From Flavobacterium azizsancarii (GTDB lineage Bacteria > Bacteroidota > Bacteroidia > Flavobacteriales > Flavobacteriaceae): a DNA stretch of 64,000 bases. The translations under genes and the position numbers were made by a program. Every line of letters starts with the position of its first letter. Position 1 is the first letter of the stretch. Location of the stretch: assembly GCF_027980145.1 (NCBI RefSeq), contig NZ_JAMZNK010000021.1, forward strand, positions 22,641-86,640, read 5' to 3'. Under the pieces are notes generated by a model. The model was not told the origin of the DNA. It did no database searches and saw only the letters and a program-made list of their open reading frames with translations. Below, piece after piece: positions 30,410 through 40,280 of the stretch.

Positions 30410-32143
30410 TTATTGCGGCTGAGCGTCATTTGCAGCTGTAGCATATAATCCTACTAATGCTCCTGTAAAACCTCCTGCTACATTTGTTGACAGAATATCT
30501 CCGGAAACTGGCGCGCCTAAGTTTACAAAATCGCTGCCGTTTAGAGCATAACTAAACTCATAACTGTCTCCTGCTGCTTTTACCTGAAGACGAATGTTTT
30601 TCTTAATATCAATTTTAGTACTTGCTAAAATTTTTGATTGTCCTTTTTCTGTTCTTTCCAACAAGATATAGGTATCTTTTCCTTTTTTTGTTACACCAAA
30701 AACATAATTAAAATGCTCGTTTTGTAAACATACAATACCAGCTAAATATTTTTCAGATGCTGGTTTGTAATCAATTGTTGCTGAAAATGAAAAAGTATTG
30801 TGCTGTTGTCTGTAAAAAAGTGTCGATGTTGGTTTCAATTCTTTGATATTTACTTCAAAGGGTTTGATCTCCAATCCTTTTTTAGTTACTAAAGCAAAAC
30901 TCTCACGCGGTCCTCTGAGTCCAATCCATCTATAATCTAACTTTTGAGCGGTAAAATTTTCGGTAAACGTAAAATTTCCGTTAGGGAAAAATCCATCTTT
31001 GCCGGTTTTATTTTCAATAACTCCTTTAGGCATTTTAATTTTTGGTTCCAAAGGAACTAATCCGTTTTCAAACACCGGAAAAATGCCCGACCAGTCTACA
31101 GGCAGCATAAAAGTTTCGCGTCCTGTATTTACTCTGTCCTTATCATTTGGCCTAACACCTAAAAAAACTCCATAATACTTATTATCGGGACCTAATACTA
31201 AGTCTGCATGTCCGGCCCAGTCTACTTTATCAGCTCTGTCTTTAGGGAAATATCTTTGTGTAAGAATCGGGTTATTTGATGCGGGTTTAAAAGGCCCTTT
31301 GGGGCTATCACTCACAAAAACAACTTCACTATGGTTTCCTCCTGTACCACCCTCGGCACACATTAAATAATAACGTCCGTCTTTTTTATACAAATGAGGT
31401 GCTTCAATCCATATTGGTTTTTTAGAAAGATCTACACCTCCATCCACTATAATTTTGTCAGTACCCGGAATTACTTTATCATTTTCAACATCATATTCCC
31501 AAACTTTGATTACACGATGGCCCTGATACAATTCTTTTCCTTTATCCGGAGCATCGTTATGTACGACATACCCTTTTCCGTTATCATCAAAAAAAATGCA
31601 GGGATCTATTCCGTCAAAAGCTAACTTTATAGGGCTTCCCCAACCTTTTAGAGGATCTTTTGTTTTTACTATAATATTGCCCAGACCTCCTGAAAATGCT
31701 GTCACAATCATATAGAAAGTATCATTGTGCGGGTTATAAGTAATACCTGGGGCATATACACCTTGACTGATACCGGTGTCATGTGGATTAAATTCTGAAA
31801 CCTTATTTAATACCCCTCCAAGGTCAGTCCAATTTACTAAATCTTTAGAATGGAAAATGGGCACGCCCGGAAACATCGCAAATGACGAACATACCATATA
31901 ATAATCATCTCCTTTTCTGGTTATTGCAGGATCAGGATAACATCCCTGTAGAATTGGAGAATAAAATTCGTCCGGTTTTAATGGATTATTTCTATAAATG
32001 TTATCATTACCCTGGTAGATAACATTAGAGAAAACAGGAGTTTTTTTATTTTGTTTTTTTATAAGAGTGTCATTTGCACCTATTATTTTGAAAGACAAGA
32101 GAAACAATAATGGAAATAAGAAAAATATTTTTTGCGGCTTCAT
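30410..32143 (-). CDS. GH43 beta-xylosidase/arabinofuranosidase with C2 domain
   Basis: 577-residue secreted protein, signal peptide ending near IIGAND. The propeller has base GCYPDPAITR, modulator GIDPCIFFDDNGKGY and acid WIEAPHLYKKDGRYYLM. SSFAMFPGVPIFHSKDLVNW is typical of the GH43 group with a C-terminal concanavalin-like C2 domain, here about residues 365-577 (FTAQKLDYRWIGLRG to GALVGLYATA). This group holds xylan beta-xylosidases and arabinofuranosidases. It is the first hydrolase gene after SusD and is separated from it by a stem-loop with properties of an intrinsic terminator, so its expression may be lower than that of SusC/SusD. Confidence 0.9.
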   Translation of the reverse strand: MKPQKIFFLFPLLFLLSFKIIGANDTLIKKQNKKTPVFSNVIYQGNDNIYRNNPLKPDEFYSPILQGCYPDPAITRKGDDYYMVCSSFAMFPGVPIFHSKDLVNWTDLGGVLNKVSEFNPHDTGISQGVYAPGITYNPHNDTFYMIVTAFSGGLGNIIVKTKDPLKGWGSPIKLAFDGIDPCIFFDDNGKGYVVHNDAPDKGKELYQGHRVIKVWEYDVENDKVIPGTDKIIVDGGVDLSKKPIWIEAPHLYKKDGRYYLMCAEGGTGGNHSEVVFVSDSPKGPFKPASNNPILTQRYFPKDRADKVDWAGHADLVLGPDNKYYGVFLGVRPNDKDRVNTGRETFMLPVDWSGIFPVFENGLVPLEPKIKMPKGVIENKTGKDGFFPNGNFTFTENFTAQKLDYRWIGLRGPRESFALVTKKGLEIKPFEVNIKELKPTSTLFYRQQHNTFSFSATIDYKPASEKYLAGIVCLQNEHFNYVFGVTKKGKDTYILLERTEKGQSKILASTKIDIKKNIRLQVKAAGDSYEFSYALNGSDFVNLGAPVSGDILSTNVAGGFTGALVGLYATAANDAQPQ

Positions 32144-32231
32144 TTGTAATTGTTCATTTATTGTTAAAAATTCTGAAAAGCTAAAATGTAAGTTTAAGAG
32201 ACCTGGATATTGTAACTGAATTCATAATTTA

Positions 32232-32260
32232 AAAGCCGAGGGAATTACCCCCCGGCTTCT
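32232..32260 (-). terminator. Stem-loop between SusD and the first hydrolase gene
   Basis: On the minus strand AGCCGGGGGG pairs with CCCTCGGCTT across a short loop and is followed by TTTTAAATT. It may partly end transcription after SusC/SusD so that the transporter is made in excess. The lack of a long T run makes it a likely attenuator rather than a full stop. Confidence 0.6.
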
Positions 32261-32349
32261 TACTAAAGCAAATTTATAAACCAACTCACAGAAGTTATTC
32301 TGTAAAATCAACACTTACAATTGCGGTAAAATTTACTCTAGCATTAATA

Positions 32350-34293
32350 TTAATAGCCTGGATTTTGGTAGGCGGCCTTATCTGCTTGCGACATTTCCAT
32401 ACCATCTAACTGGCCTTGCGGTATCGGACGCAAATAATGATGTGGTTCTATAGTTCTTGTAACTACCTGTGGTGTATGATCACCGTAATTTGAGCCTCCA
32501 ATAGAGTAGGTTCCAGCAAGTTCGTTCCATTTTTGAGTTCTTACTAAATCATACCAACGATAGCCTTCCCCGTAATATTCACGGGAACGTTCAGCTAAAA
32601 TATAGTTAATATCAATGATAGCAGGAGTTGTACTTGTCAACAAGACACTATTATCGGCACTTTTTGCTACTTTACCATTATTATCCCAGCGCCATTTCCC
32701 TGCACGGGATCTTATTACATTTACAAGATCTCTTGCTGTCATGGAACCAGTAGCCCCTTTTACTGCAGCTTCTGCGGCAACAAAATAAAGTTCTGAAAAT
32801 TTAGCAACCGGAAATGGTCTGGTACTGCCGGAATTTGGCTGTCCTAATCCCCCGGCATTATCAGTACGATATGGTCCTAATTTCCATAAACCCGGATATA
32901 CTATTCGGTTAATTCCTAAGGGAGAGATTACATAATCAGCTCTGCCTGGTAAAACTCCGGCACCTACACCATTATCACCTGCTCCCGAAGGATATACAAT
33001 CGGTGTACCTGGTTCGTTGTTCAGAAAAGTGATAATAGCGTCACCTGGTTTTACCGGTAATCCATTTGCATTATACAATGTCGGAACATCGGTTAATCCA
33101 GTTCCGATCAAATTCCAGTTTCCATGGTAAACGGCCGCAAAGGTTCCATCATATCTTGAATCATTTGTTTTATCAGCAAACGTTTTTGTAAAAACTTCAA
33201 TTGGCGGTACCATTCTAACCCAGGGACGTCCCAAAAATTGATCAGCTGCACGCTGCACAGTAGAAACTGCAGCTCCGGCAGCATTTTTACTTCTTATTGC
33301 CGTATAATTAAATGTCCCCATCCAGCCTGCAAAATTATCAGGTGAACCTCCGCTGCCATAGGTAAGACTTGCGCCATTGTAATATTCACTTGCCTCCGTA
33401 TGGTCTGCATAAAGCATTAATTCTTTATTACGGTCATTAGATCCTAAATTCACATCATAATAGTATGGCAATAATGCATATGATCCAGGATTATTTATAC
33501 CCTCTAAGGCTAAATTATAAGCCTGTTGAAAATACCACTGTGCATTGTGACCATCTGGATCTGTTCTTGGCGTATCGGGATATGTTGGAATACTATTTGG
33601 GTTTTCCAACCACCATGCATATGTCAGGTAAGCTTTTGACAAGATTAAACGAGCTAAAGTTTTAGTTGCAGTACCAGTTAATCTGGGAGCATCAGGTAGT
33701 TCATTCACAGCTGATACTAAATCAGGAAAAATAGCCTTAGTATACACCTCTGTTACTGTATTGCGTTTTGAAGATCTCGATGGCTTGCTGTTAAATTTTA
33801 GTTCACCCGTTCCTAAATCTAAAGGCACACCTCCAAATGTCTGTACAAGTAAGAAATAATCAAAGGCTCTAAAAAACTTTGACTCAGCAATTAAGCTGCT
33901 TGCAACCCCTACAGCCGCACCATTTTCTATAATTCCGCTAGCCGTATTGATATCATTGTATGAATTATTCCACACTACATCAGCTCGGCTCGAAGTAGGA
34001 TTAATAACTCCTACTCCTGATAAATCATGATCTTTAAAATTTCCATCTGCCTGCTGTCCGTAAGTAGCTTCATCTGTACCGGTTTCAACAGAATTATAAT
34101 AATAAGCTTGTCCATATATCCATCTCAAATGGGCATAATGCGAGGTTAATCCCTGTATTACTCCTTGCTCCGTCTTAAAATAGCCAGGCTCATAAAAATC
34201 ATGTGGTTTTTCTTCTAAAATATCTGAACAGCCTGCTAAGGAGAACAAAACTGCTGATCCTATAATTAAATTTTTAAAAATATATCGTTTCAT
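32350..34293 (-). CDS. SusD-family surface glycan-binding lipoprotein
   Basis: 647 residues with lipobox SLAGC (Cys about residue 22) and the SusD start CSDILEEKPHDFY. The TPR-rich body contains FFRAFDYFLLVQTFGGVPL and ends with ILAERSREYYGEGYRWYDLVR, HHYLRPIPQGQLDG and the C-terminal QNPGY typical of the family. It forms the lid of the SusC barrel on the cell surface and captures oligosaccharides. It follows SusC by 12 bases. The insertion-rich middle suggests a large ligand, in line with branched xylan, but specificity cannot be read. Confidence 0.95.
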   Translation of the reverse strand: MKRYIFKNLIIGSAVLFSLAGCSDILEEKPHDFYEPGYFKTEQGVIQGLTSHYAHLRWIYGQAYYYNSVETGTDEATYGQQADGNFKDHDLSGVGVINPTSSRADVVWNNSYNDINTASGIIENGAAVGVASSLIAESKFFRAFDYFLLVQTFGGVPLDLGTGELKFNSKPSRSSKRNTVTEVYTKAIFPDLVSAVNELPDAPRLTGTATKTLARLILSKAYLTYAWWLENPNSIPTYPDTPRTDPDGHNAQWYFQQAYNLALEGINNPGSYALLPYYYDVNLGSNDRNKELMLYADHTEASEYYNGASLTYGSGGSPDNFAGWMGTFNYTAIRSKNAAGAAVSTVQRAADQFLGRPWVRMVPPIEVFTKTFADKTNDSRYDGTFAAVYHGNWNLIGTGLTDVPTLYNANGLPVKPGDAIITFLNNEPGTPIVYPSGAGDNGVGAGVLPGRADYVISPLGINRIVYPGLWKLGPYRTDNAGGLGQPNSGSTRPFPVAKFSELYFVAAEAAVKGATGSMTARDLVNVIRSRAGKWRWDNNGKVAKSADNSVLLTSTTPAIIDINYILAERSREYYGEGYRWYDLVRTQKWNELAGTYSIGGSNYGDHTPQVVTRTIEPHHYLRPIPQGQLDGMEMSQADKAAYQNPGY

Positions 34294-34305
34294 GTTTCTT
34301 CTTGA

Positions 34306-37300
34306 TTAAAATATTAAATTAAGTCCGAATAAATAATTTCTCGTGGTAGGTGTATTTGTACCAATGACCAGGAATCTACGTTGATAAGAAGCTACAGCCT
34401 GATTTTCATCTCCGTATGAATTTGTTTCCGGATCCATTCCTGACTGTTTATGATAAGGAGAGAAGAGAACAAAAGGGTTTTGTGCCGTAAAATAAAGTCT
34501 CAACTTTTCAATTCCTAAATTCCTCATAAACTCCTGATCTAATGTGTATCCCAGAGTTAATGCTCTTATTTTCACATACGAAGCATCAAAATAACCCATT
34601 GTTGACATATATTTTGGATTATCACCACTTCTGATACCTCTTGGATTTGGGTATTCAGCATCTCTATTATCTGGTGTCCAATAGTCCACATCTACGTTAC
34701 TTCTTCTTCCGTTAAGTAAATTAAGGTAACCAGCTCCTCCATAAAGGGTGCTTACTAATACCCCACCGCTTTTAAAGGCTCCAACAGCTGAAAAATCAAA
34801 ACCTTTATACGTTAGATTTGTATTAAATCCTCCTTGAAAATCAGGATCAGTATCAATGATTTGTCTATCACTTGCATTAATTGCACGTGTTGGCGATCCA
34901 TCGGCATTATAATCTCCTGTATATTTAACTTTTATTGATCCTACTACTGTTCCCTGCTGGTTTATACCAGTTGGTCCAGGCTCCAGGATAGACATATATG
35001 GATCACCCTCCTGCCAGATACCTACTTTTTGATAATCATAAATAGAATTTATATTATGCCCTACAAACCAAGAGTTGCTCTCATCTCTTTGAGATCCCGA
35101 AGCAAGTGCAACGAGTTTATTCTTATTGGAATATAAGTTAAATCCAACTGACCAGCTCAATCCTTTTGGATTATCCAAAATGACCCCGTTTAAAGATATT
35201 TCGTAACCTTTGTTTTCAGTTTCTCCAACGTTTGCAACGTACCCACTAACACCAGATGTTGCTGGCAAACCTACTCTTTGCAGCAAATCTTTTGTATGTG
35301 TCTTATAATATTCAACTGTACCAGACAGGCGATTATTAAAAAATCCAAAATCTATTCCATAATTCCAAGTGGTAGAAAATTCCCATCCTAAATCCGGATT
35401 TGGCAATTCTGTAACATATACACCTGTAGAGTTTGTAGTTCCAAAATTATATGGCCTTGTGCTTAAAGCTCCCAAAGTAGCATATGGATTAACAGCCTGG
35501 TTAGAAGTTTCTCCGTAACCTGCACGCAATTTTAGTAAATTAACCCAAGATAGTTTTTTCATAAAAGACTCATTTGAAATAGTCCATCCTGCAGAAACAG
35601 CCGGATATGTTACCCATTTATTTCCTTCGGATAATCTTGATGAACCGTCTGAACGAATTGTTCCGGAAATAAAATATTTATTATCATATGAATACATTGC
35701 CCTTGCCATATAAGAACTTAATCCCCACTGTGTATAATCCTGATTTTCAGGTTTTATAACTGCTTCTTCTTCGCTCTGTCCTAAATTGTAAAACTGAAAT
35801 GCATCAGAAGTAATTCCGTTTCTTGATATCTGGGAGGTATTTCCTGTATATTGCTCATTGGAATATAATCCTACAAAATTAACAGTGTGTTTTTGGGCAA
35901 AAGTTTTATCATAGGTTATCAGGTTCTCAATAAGCCACTGCGTTGATAAAGTATTGCTGATAGAGGCATTTGATATTGTAGTAGCATTTACATCAAATAC
36001 ACCCTGTCCCTTATAATAACCACTATTAGACAATCGTAAATTTAACCCCGTGTTCATACGATATTTTAAACCTTCCACTCCTGGTATTTTTACCTCAGCA
36101 AAAATATTATTATAAGAACTAAAAGCTCTTGTTTGATTAACGTACGATTCTCCAAGATTTTTAATAGATTCCCTTGTATAAACCCATTGATCGTCTGCGG
36201 CCATCCTTACTGTCCTTTTCAAGGATCCATCTGCATTATACGGATTTGCCAGGGGAGAAGTTCCCAATATATTACCTGTACCAATATTATCCCCATTAGT
36301 AACAGCATAATTACTATTAGTATTGAATCCCATACGAAAAGATGATCCGAACTGCTGGTCTAAACCCGCTCTAAGGGTAAAACGTTCATAACTCTGACCT
36401 GGTAAAACAGACTCCTCTTTATAATATCCTAAACCCGCGTTATACGCACCACGTTCTGTACCTCCTGTAACACTTATATCGTGACTAATCATTTCACCAG
36501 CTCCATAAAGTGAATCCTGCCAGTCTGTATTGGTTCCTCTGGATTCATCAACACCGTCTGTATATAAACCAGTATAATCACGAAGTGCTGCAAACTTAGC
36601 TCCATTCATCATATCATATTTACCAAAAACCTGCTTAATACCGCTAAACCCATTATAATTAAATGTAGCTTTTTGGTTTTTACGTCCCTTATTACTTGTA
36701 ATTAGCACTACTCCGTTTGCACCACGCGAACCATAGATAGCAGTTGCAGAAGCATCTTTTAAGATATCAACTGATTTGATATCAACAGGATTTATATCTC
36801 CTATGGAACCTGCAAATGGAACTCCATCAAGAACAATTAAAGGGTCATTACTCCCTGTTAAAGATCTTGTTCCGCGTATACGGATCTGCATTGAAGCTCC
36901 AGGTTTTGTAGAAGTCTGCGTTAATTCTACACCAGGAAGTCTTCCTTGTAATGCCTGAGTAATATTACCAGCTGGCACTTCACTTAATTGTTTTCCTCCA
37001 ATAGAAGCTACTGAACCTGTTACTGCCTCTTTCACCTGAGTTCCGTATCCAATAACAACAACCTCTTTTAAAACACTTGAATCCTCTTCAAGTTTTACAT
37101 TAATCTGGGTCTGTCCATTAACAGCAACTTCTTTGCTCTTCAGACCTATAAAACTAAAAACAAGTATTCCATTTGAAGGAACATTAATAGTATAAGTACC
37201 GTCAAAACCGGTACTTACTCCATTTTTTGTACCTTTTAAATTAACATTTGCTCCAGGAATTGGACCGCCTGCATCCGATATTGTCCCTGTGACTTTTGTC

Positions 37301-37395
37301 TGAGCACTCGATTGGAGCGACAGCATAAACATTAAGATCAAAAAACAAAAGCATTTTAGATGCTTCGATTTACTTGTAACAAAAAAGTTAGTCAT
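34306..37395 (-). CDS. SusC-family TonB-dependent outer-membrane transporter
   Basis: 1029 residues. After the signal peptide (about residue 30, SSAQTK) comes a carboxypeptidase-regulatory-like domain (TKVTGTISDAGGPIPGANV), then the SusC plug motif EVVVIGYGTQVKEAVTGSV and LIVLDGVPFAGSI, then the 22-strand barrel ending in the aromatic-rich NYLFGLNLIF. The protein imports oligosaccharides with SusD using TonB energy. The start is supported by a promoter-like TATATTTG at 37454-37461 and an operator at 37479-37490. The other genes of the array follow in the same direction. Confidence 0.96.
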   Translation of the reverse strand: MTNFFVTSKSKHLKCFCFLILMFMLSLQSSAQTKVTGTISDAGGPIPGANVNLKGTKNGVSTGFDGTYTINVPSNGILVFSFIGLKSKEVAVNGQTQINVKLEEDSSVLKEVVVIGYGTQVKEAVTGSVASIGGKQLSEVPAGNITQALQGRLPGVELTQTSTKPGASMQIRIRGTRSLTGSNDPLIVLDGVPFAGSIGDINPVDIKSVDILKDASATAIYGSRGANGVVLITSNKGRKNQKATFNYNGFSGIKQVFGKYDMMNGAKFAALRDYTGLYTDGVDESRGTNTDWQDSLYGAGEMISHDISVTGGTERGAYNAGLGYYKEESVLPGQSYERFTLRAGLDQQFGSSFRMGFNTNSNYAVTNGDNIGTGNILGTSPLANPYNADGSLKRTVRMAADDQWVYTRESIKNLGESYVNQTRAFSSYNNIFAEVKIPGVEGLKYRMNTGLNLRLSNSGYYKGQGVFDVNATTISNASISNTLSTQWLIENLITYDKTFAQKHTVNFVGLYSNEQYTGNTSQISRNGITSDAFQFYNLGQSEEEAVIKPENQDYTQWGLSSYMARAMYSYDNKYFISGTIRSDGSSRLSEGNKWVTYPAVSAGWTISNESFMKKLSWVNLLKLRAGYGETSNQAVNPYATLGALSTRPYNFGTTNSTGVYVTELPNPDLGWEFSTTWNYGIDFGFFNNRLSGTVEYYKTHTKDLLQRVGLPATSGVSGYVANVGETENKGYEISLNGVILDNPKGLSWSVGFNLYSNKNKLVALASGSQRDESNSWFVGHNINSIYDYQKVGIWQEGDPYMSILEPGPTGINQQGTVVGSIKVKYTGDYNADGSPTRAINASDRQIIDTDPDFQGGFNTNLTYKGFDFSAVGAFKSGGVLVSTLYGGAGYLNLLNGRRSNVDVDYWTPDNRDAEYPNPRGIRSGDNPKYMSTMGYFDASYVKIRALTLGYTLDQEFMRNLGIEKLRLYFTAQNPFVLFSPYHKQSGMDPETNSYGDENQAVASYQRRFLVIGTNTPTTRNYLFGLNLIF

Positions 37396-37453
37396 AAAAA
37401 ATTGATTTAGATAGTTAAAATTCTTTTTGGTTAGTTAATAAGTGTATTTATAA

Positions 37454-37483
37454 CAAATATAAAAAAAACAATCAATACACAAT
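37454..37483 (-). promoter_or_regulatory. Candidate promoter of the SusC-led array
   Basis: On the minus strand TATATTTG (37461-37454) matches the Bacteroidota -7 element TAnnTTTG. A TTG lies about 18 bases upstream at 37482-37480, in place for the -33 element and inside the operator at 37479-37490. This would give a leader of roughly 50 bases. Confidence 0.6.
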
Positions 37484-37490
37484 CGGTTGT
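37479..37490. promoter_or_regulatory. LacI-type operator motif 1 (SusC)
   Basis: ACAATCGGTTGT, an imperfect inverted repeat of the form ACAAnCGnTTGT with a central CG as in LacI-family sites. It overlaps the predicted -33 element of the SusC promoter. The same motif recurs at five other places, all in leaders of xylan genes. Confidence 0.72.
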
Positions 37491-37723
37491 TTATGTTTTT
37501 ATTTGCGATTTAATAAAAAAAATAGACAATAAAAAACATTCTACTTATTTATATTGCCAATAAAATAAATTATTAATAACCAAATAAGTTGTTTTGAACT
37601 AAAATTTAAAAAGTTAAAGAAGTTACTTGCTATTTATTAAAAAAATCATAAAAGAGCACAAAGCCCATTATTTTTAGAATAATTGTCATTATTGAAATAT
37701 AAGTATTGTTAAAAAAGAAAAAT

Positions 37724-37735
37724 ACAACTGGTTGC
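37724..37735. promoter_or_regulatory. Degenerate operator-like motif (SusC leader)
   Basis: ACAACTGGTTGC is close to an inverted repeat (ACAAC/GTTGC) and differs at three positions from the main motif. It lies 73 bases from the site at 37797. It may be an auxiliary site or chance. Confidence 0.3.
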
Positions 37736-37796
37736 TTTATAAATTATCTAACATAAAAGCGACTTTGGTAAAAAAAACGGAAATTAAACCAAGCAA

Positions 37797-37808
37797 GCAA
37801 TCGGTTGT
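37797..37808. promoter_or_regulatory. LacI-type operator motif 2 (upstream of SusC)
   Basis: GCAATCGGTTGT, identical at this length to the site before GH67. It lies 318 bases upstream of motif 1, a distance at which two operators could be joined by DNA looping. It also lies just downstream of tal. Confidence 0.65.
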
Positions 37809-37823
37809 TTCTAAAGTAAAAAA

Positions 37824-37858
37824 AAGTCTCCTTTCAAAATTGTATTGAAAAGAGACTT
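37824..37858 (-). terminator. Intrinsic terminator of tal
   Basis: On the minus strand AAGTCTCTTTTCAA pairs with TTGAAAGGAGACTT (one wobble), followed by a run of T. It lies about 53 bases after the tal stop codon. Confidence 0.85.
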
Positions 37859-37910
37859 GCTTATTATAATATTCCCTAAAAAAAAATTATACCGTGCTCA
37901 TGTTAAAAAC

Positions 37911-38567
37911 TTACAACTTCATCTTTTTAGCGTCTTCTATAAATTGGTTCAAGCCAATGTCTGTCAAAGGATGCTTTAACAGTCCTTTTATCGCCGAAAG
38001 TGGCCCTGTCATTACATCTGAGCCTACTTTTGCACAGTTTACAATATGCATCGTATGCCTTATCGAGGCTGAAAGTATTTGTGTCTGATAATCATAGTTA
38101 TCATAAATTTCCCTGATTTCAGCAATTAAGTGCATGCCGTCTGTCGAAATATCATCGAGTCTTCCCAGAAAAGGCGAAACATAAGTGGCGCCTGCTTTTG
38201 CAGCCAATAAAGCTTGTCCTGCCGAAAATACTAAAGTAACATTGGTCCTGATGCCTTTGGAAGAAAAATATTTACAGGCTTTTACACCGTCTGCGATCAT
38301 AGGTAATTTGACTACTATTTGCGGATGCAAAGCAGCAAGTTCCTCACCTTCTCTAATCATTCCTTCAAAATCTATCGAAATTACTTCTGCTGAAACATCA
38401 CCATCGACAATAGTACAAATGTCTAAATAATGTTTTAAAATATTATCTTTTCCGGTAATGCCCTCTTTGGCCATTAAGGACGGATTTGTAGTAACACCAT
38501 CCAGGACACCTAAGGCTTGTGCTTCTTTAATATCTTCTAAATTAGCGGTATCAATAAAAAATTTCAT
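37911..38567 (-). CDS. tal: Transaldolase of the short fructose-6-phosphate-aldolase-like type
   Basis: 218 residues, start [16 protein letters not shown] and core motifs [19 protein letters not shown] (Schiff-base Lys), [28 protein letters not shown]. This is the small transaldolase subfamily common in Bacteroidota, which moves dihydroxyacetone units between sugar phosphates in the non-oxidative pentose phosphate pathway. It sits beside xylA/xylB and complements the transketolase at 56049. It has its own terminator and a 383-base leader, so it is probably a separate transcript from xylA. The fructose-6-phosphate aldolase alternative cannot be excluded from sequence alone. Confidence 0.93.
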   Translation of the reverse strand: MKFFIDTANLEDIKEAQALGVLDGVTTNPSLMAKEGITGKDNILKHYLDICTIVDGDVSAEVISIDFEGMIREGEELAALHPQIVVKLPMIADGVKACKYFSSKGIRTNVTLVFSAGQALLAAKAGATYVSPFLGRLDDISTDGMHLIAEIREIYDNYDYQTQILSASIRHTMHIVNCAKVGSDVMTGPLSAIKGLLKHPLTDIGLNQFIEDAKKMKL

Positions 38568-38950
38568 AGTTTTTTGTGGTTAAATTTTTGGTTAGTAGTA
38601 AAATGTAGTAAGCAAAAATGTGTATCTCGATTTTATTCTTCAAAAAACATTAATAAAATAACCTCATTAATTATTTTATTAAAATGGTTTCTTTTAAAGT
38701 TCTGAATTAAAAAACAGTAACTAACCTTAATCTATTTCAGAATCCATATCTTTAAAATTTAACCATAATCTTAATACACATTCGCATAATTTTCATCTCA
38801 AAAAAAATATCGTTATTGAAAAAGCCTTAAAAGGATTAACTTTTATAGCTATCATATTAAGATAATAATTCCTTAGTGATTTTTTTTATTACTCTATTTT
38901 TTTTAATGATACCTAACAGGTTTTTAAAACCTGTTAGGTCTTTCAATGTC
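38568..38950. other. 383-base intergenic region between tal and xylA
   Basis: No open reading frame of note. It holds the presumed tal promoter region and the palindrome at 38911-38939. I could not assign a clear TAnnTTTG promoter element. Confidence 0.6.
38911..38939. repeat. Near-perfect palindromic element
   Basis: ACCTAACAGG and CCTGTTAGGT form a hairpin of at least ten pairs that continues into complementary T/A bases. It lies 12 bases after the xylA stop codon. The side downstream of xylA is A-rich rather than T-rich, so it is not a standard terminator. It looks like an interspersed intergenic palindrome that may protect the 3' end of the transcript. Confidence 0.6.
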
Positions 38951-40276
38951 TTAAATATATTGATTGATAATATTTTCAAACAATTCCTGTTTTCCGCTTT
39001 GAAGATTCAATTCTCCATTATCATGTGCGATCGCATATAAATCTTTCAAATTCAATTTTCCGTCAGCAAAATCTTTTCCTTTTCCGGAATCAAATGAACT
39101 GTATCTTTCTTTTCTTAATTTTTCATACGGAGAAGAAGTAATAATTTTATCAGCCGTTAATAAAGCTCTTGCAAAAGTATCAGCCCCGCCAATGTGCGCA
39201 TGGAAAACATCTTCAAGATCAGTCGAATTTCTTCTGATTTTTGCATCGAAGTTCACTCCCCCGCCTTGTAATCCCCCGGCTTTCAGGAATACCAACATCG
39301 CTTCTGTCGTTTCCTGAATGTTGTTTGGAAACTGGTCTGTATCCCAGCCATTTTGGTAATCTCCTCTATTGGCATCAATGCTACCTAACATTCCTGCTTT
39401 TGCAGCCACTTCAAGTTCATGCTGAAAAGTATGCTGTGCCAATGTCGCATGGTTGACTTCGATATTGATTTTAAAATCTTTGTCTAAACCATATTCTTTC
39501 AAAAAACCAATTGCGGTAGCCGAGTCAAAATCGTATTGGTGTTTTGATGGCTCCATAGGTTTTGGCTCGATAAAGAAAGTTCCTTTAAAACCTTGCGATC
39601 TTGCATAATCTCTTGACATCGCCAGGAATTGCGCCATATGGTCCAGTTCTCTACCCATATCTGTATTCAATAATGACATATAACCTTCACGTCCGCCCCA
39701 GAATACATAATTTTCTCCGTCTAAAGCAATTGTTGCGTCAAGCGCCAGTTTTACTTGTCCTCCGGCTCTTGCCAACACATTAAAATCAGGATTTGTCGCA
39801 GCTCCGTTCATGAATCTTGGATTCGAAAAACAGTTCGACGTTCCCCAAAGCAATTTTATTCCTGATGCTGCTTTTTTCTCTTTAAGATATTCTGTAATCG
39901 TTGTTAAACGTCTTTCAGATTCTGCAAAAGTTGGCCCTTCAGCCACTAAATCATAATCGTGAAAACAGAAATAATCAAATCCCATTTTACTGATGAATTC
40001 AAACGCTGCATCGGCTTTGTCTTTTGCTGCCTGAATAGGATCTGAAGATTGGTCCCAGGCAAAATTTTGTGTTCCCGGGCCAAACGGATCGCTTCCCTGT
40101 CCGCAGAACGTATGCCAGTACGCAATGGCAAATCTAAAGTGCTCGCGCATTGTTTTTCCCGCTACAACCTGATCCGGATTGTAATATTTAAATGCCAACG
40201 GATTATCAGAATCCTTTCCTTCAAATTTAATTTGACCAATACCTTTATAGTATTCTTTATTTCCTAAAACTACCAT
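38951..40276 (-). CDS. xylA: Xylose isomerase
   Basis: 441 residues, full length for the longer (class II) bacterial xylose isomerases. Motifs include [29 protein letters not shown] (active-site His), [26 protein letters not shown] (metal-binding Glu) and [38 protein letters not shown]. It converts D-xylose to D-xylulose in the cytoplasm. It follows xylB by 4 bases, in the operon GntR regulator-xylB-xylA. Confidence 0.97.
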   Translation of the reverse strand: MVVLGNKEYYKGIGQIKFEGKDSDNPLAFKYYNPDQVVAGKTMREHFRFAIAYWHTFCGQGSDPFGPGTQNFAWDQSSDPIQAAKDKADAAFEFISKMGFDYFCFHDYDLVAEGPTFAESERRLTTITEYLKEKKAASGIKLLWGTSNCFSNPRFMNGAATNPDFNVLARAGGQVKLALDATIALDGENYVFWGGREGYMSLLNTDMGRELDHMAQFLAMSRDYARSQGFKGTFFIEPKPMEPSKHQYDFDSATAIGFLKEYGLDKDFKINIEVNHATLAQHTFQHELEVAAKAGMLGSIDANRGDYQNGWDTDQFPNNIQETTEAMLVFLKAGGLQGGGVNFDAKIRRNSTDLEDVFHAHIGGADTFARALLTADKIITSSPYEKLRKERYSSFDSGKGKDFADGKLNLKDLYAIAHDNGELNLQSGKQELFENIINQYI

Positions 40277-40280
40277 TTCT

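Larger units (their letters stand above)
37396..37910. other. 515-base intergenic region SusC/tal
   Basis: Very AT-rich DNA without a plausible gene. From left to right it holds the SusC promoter, operator motif 1, the degenerate motif at 37724, operator motif 2 and the tal terminator. The 230 bases between 37491 and 37723 show only A/T-rich sequence to me. Confidence 0.7.

Noticed and set aside
37396..37910. Riboswitch or small RNA in the SusC leader
   Set aside because: No conserved stem pattern seen other than the tal terminator; the operators explain the length.
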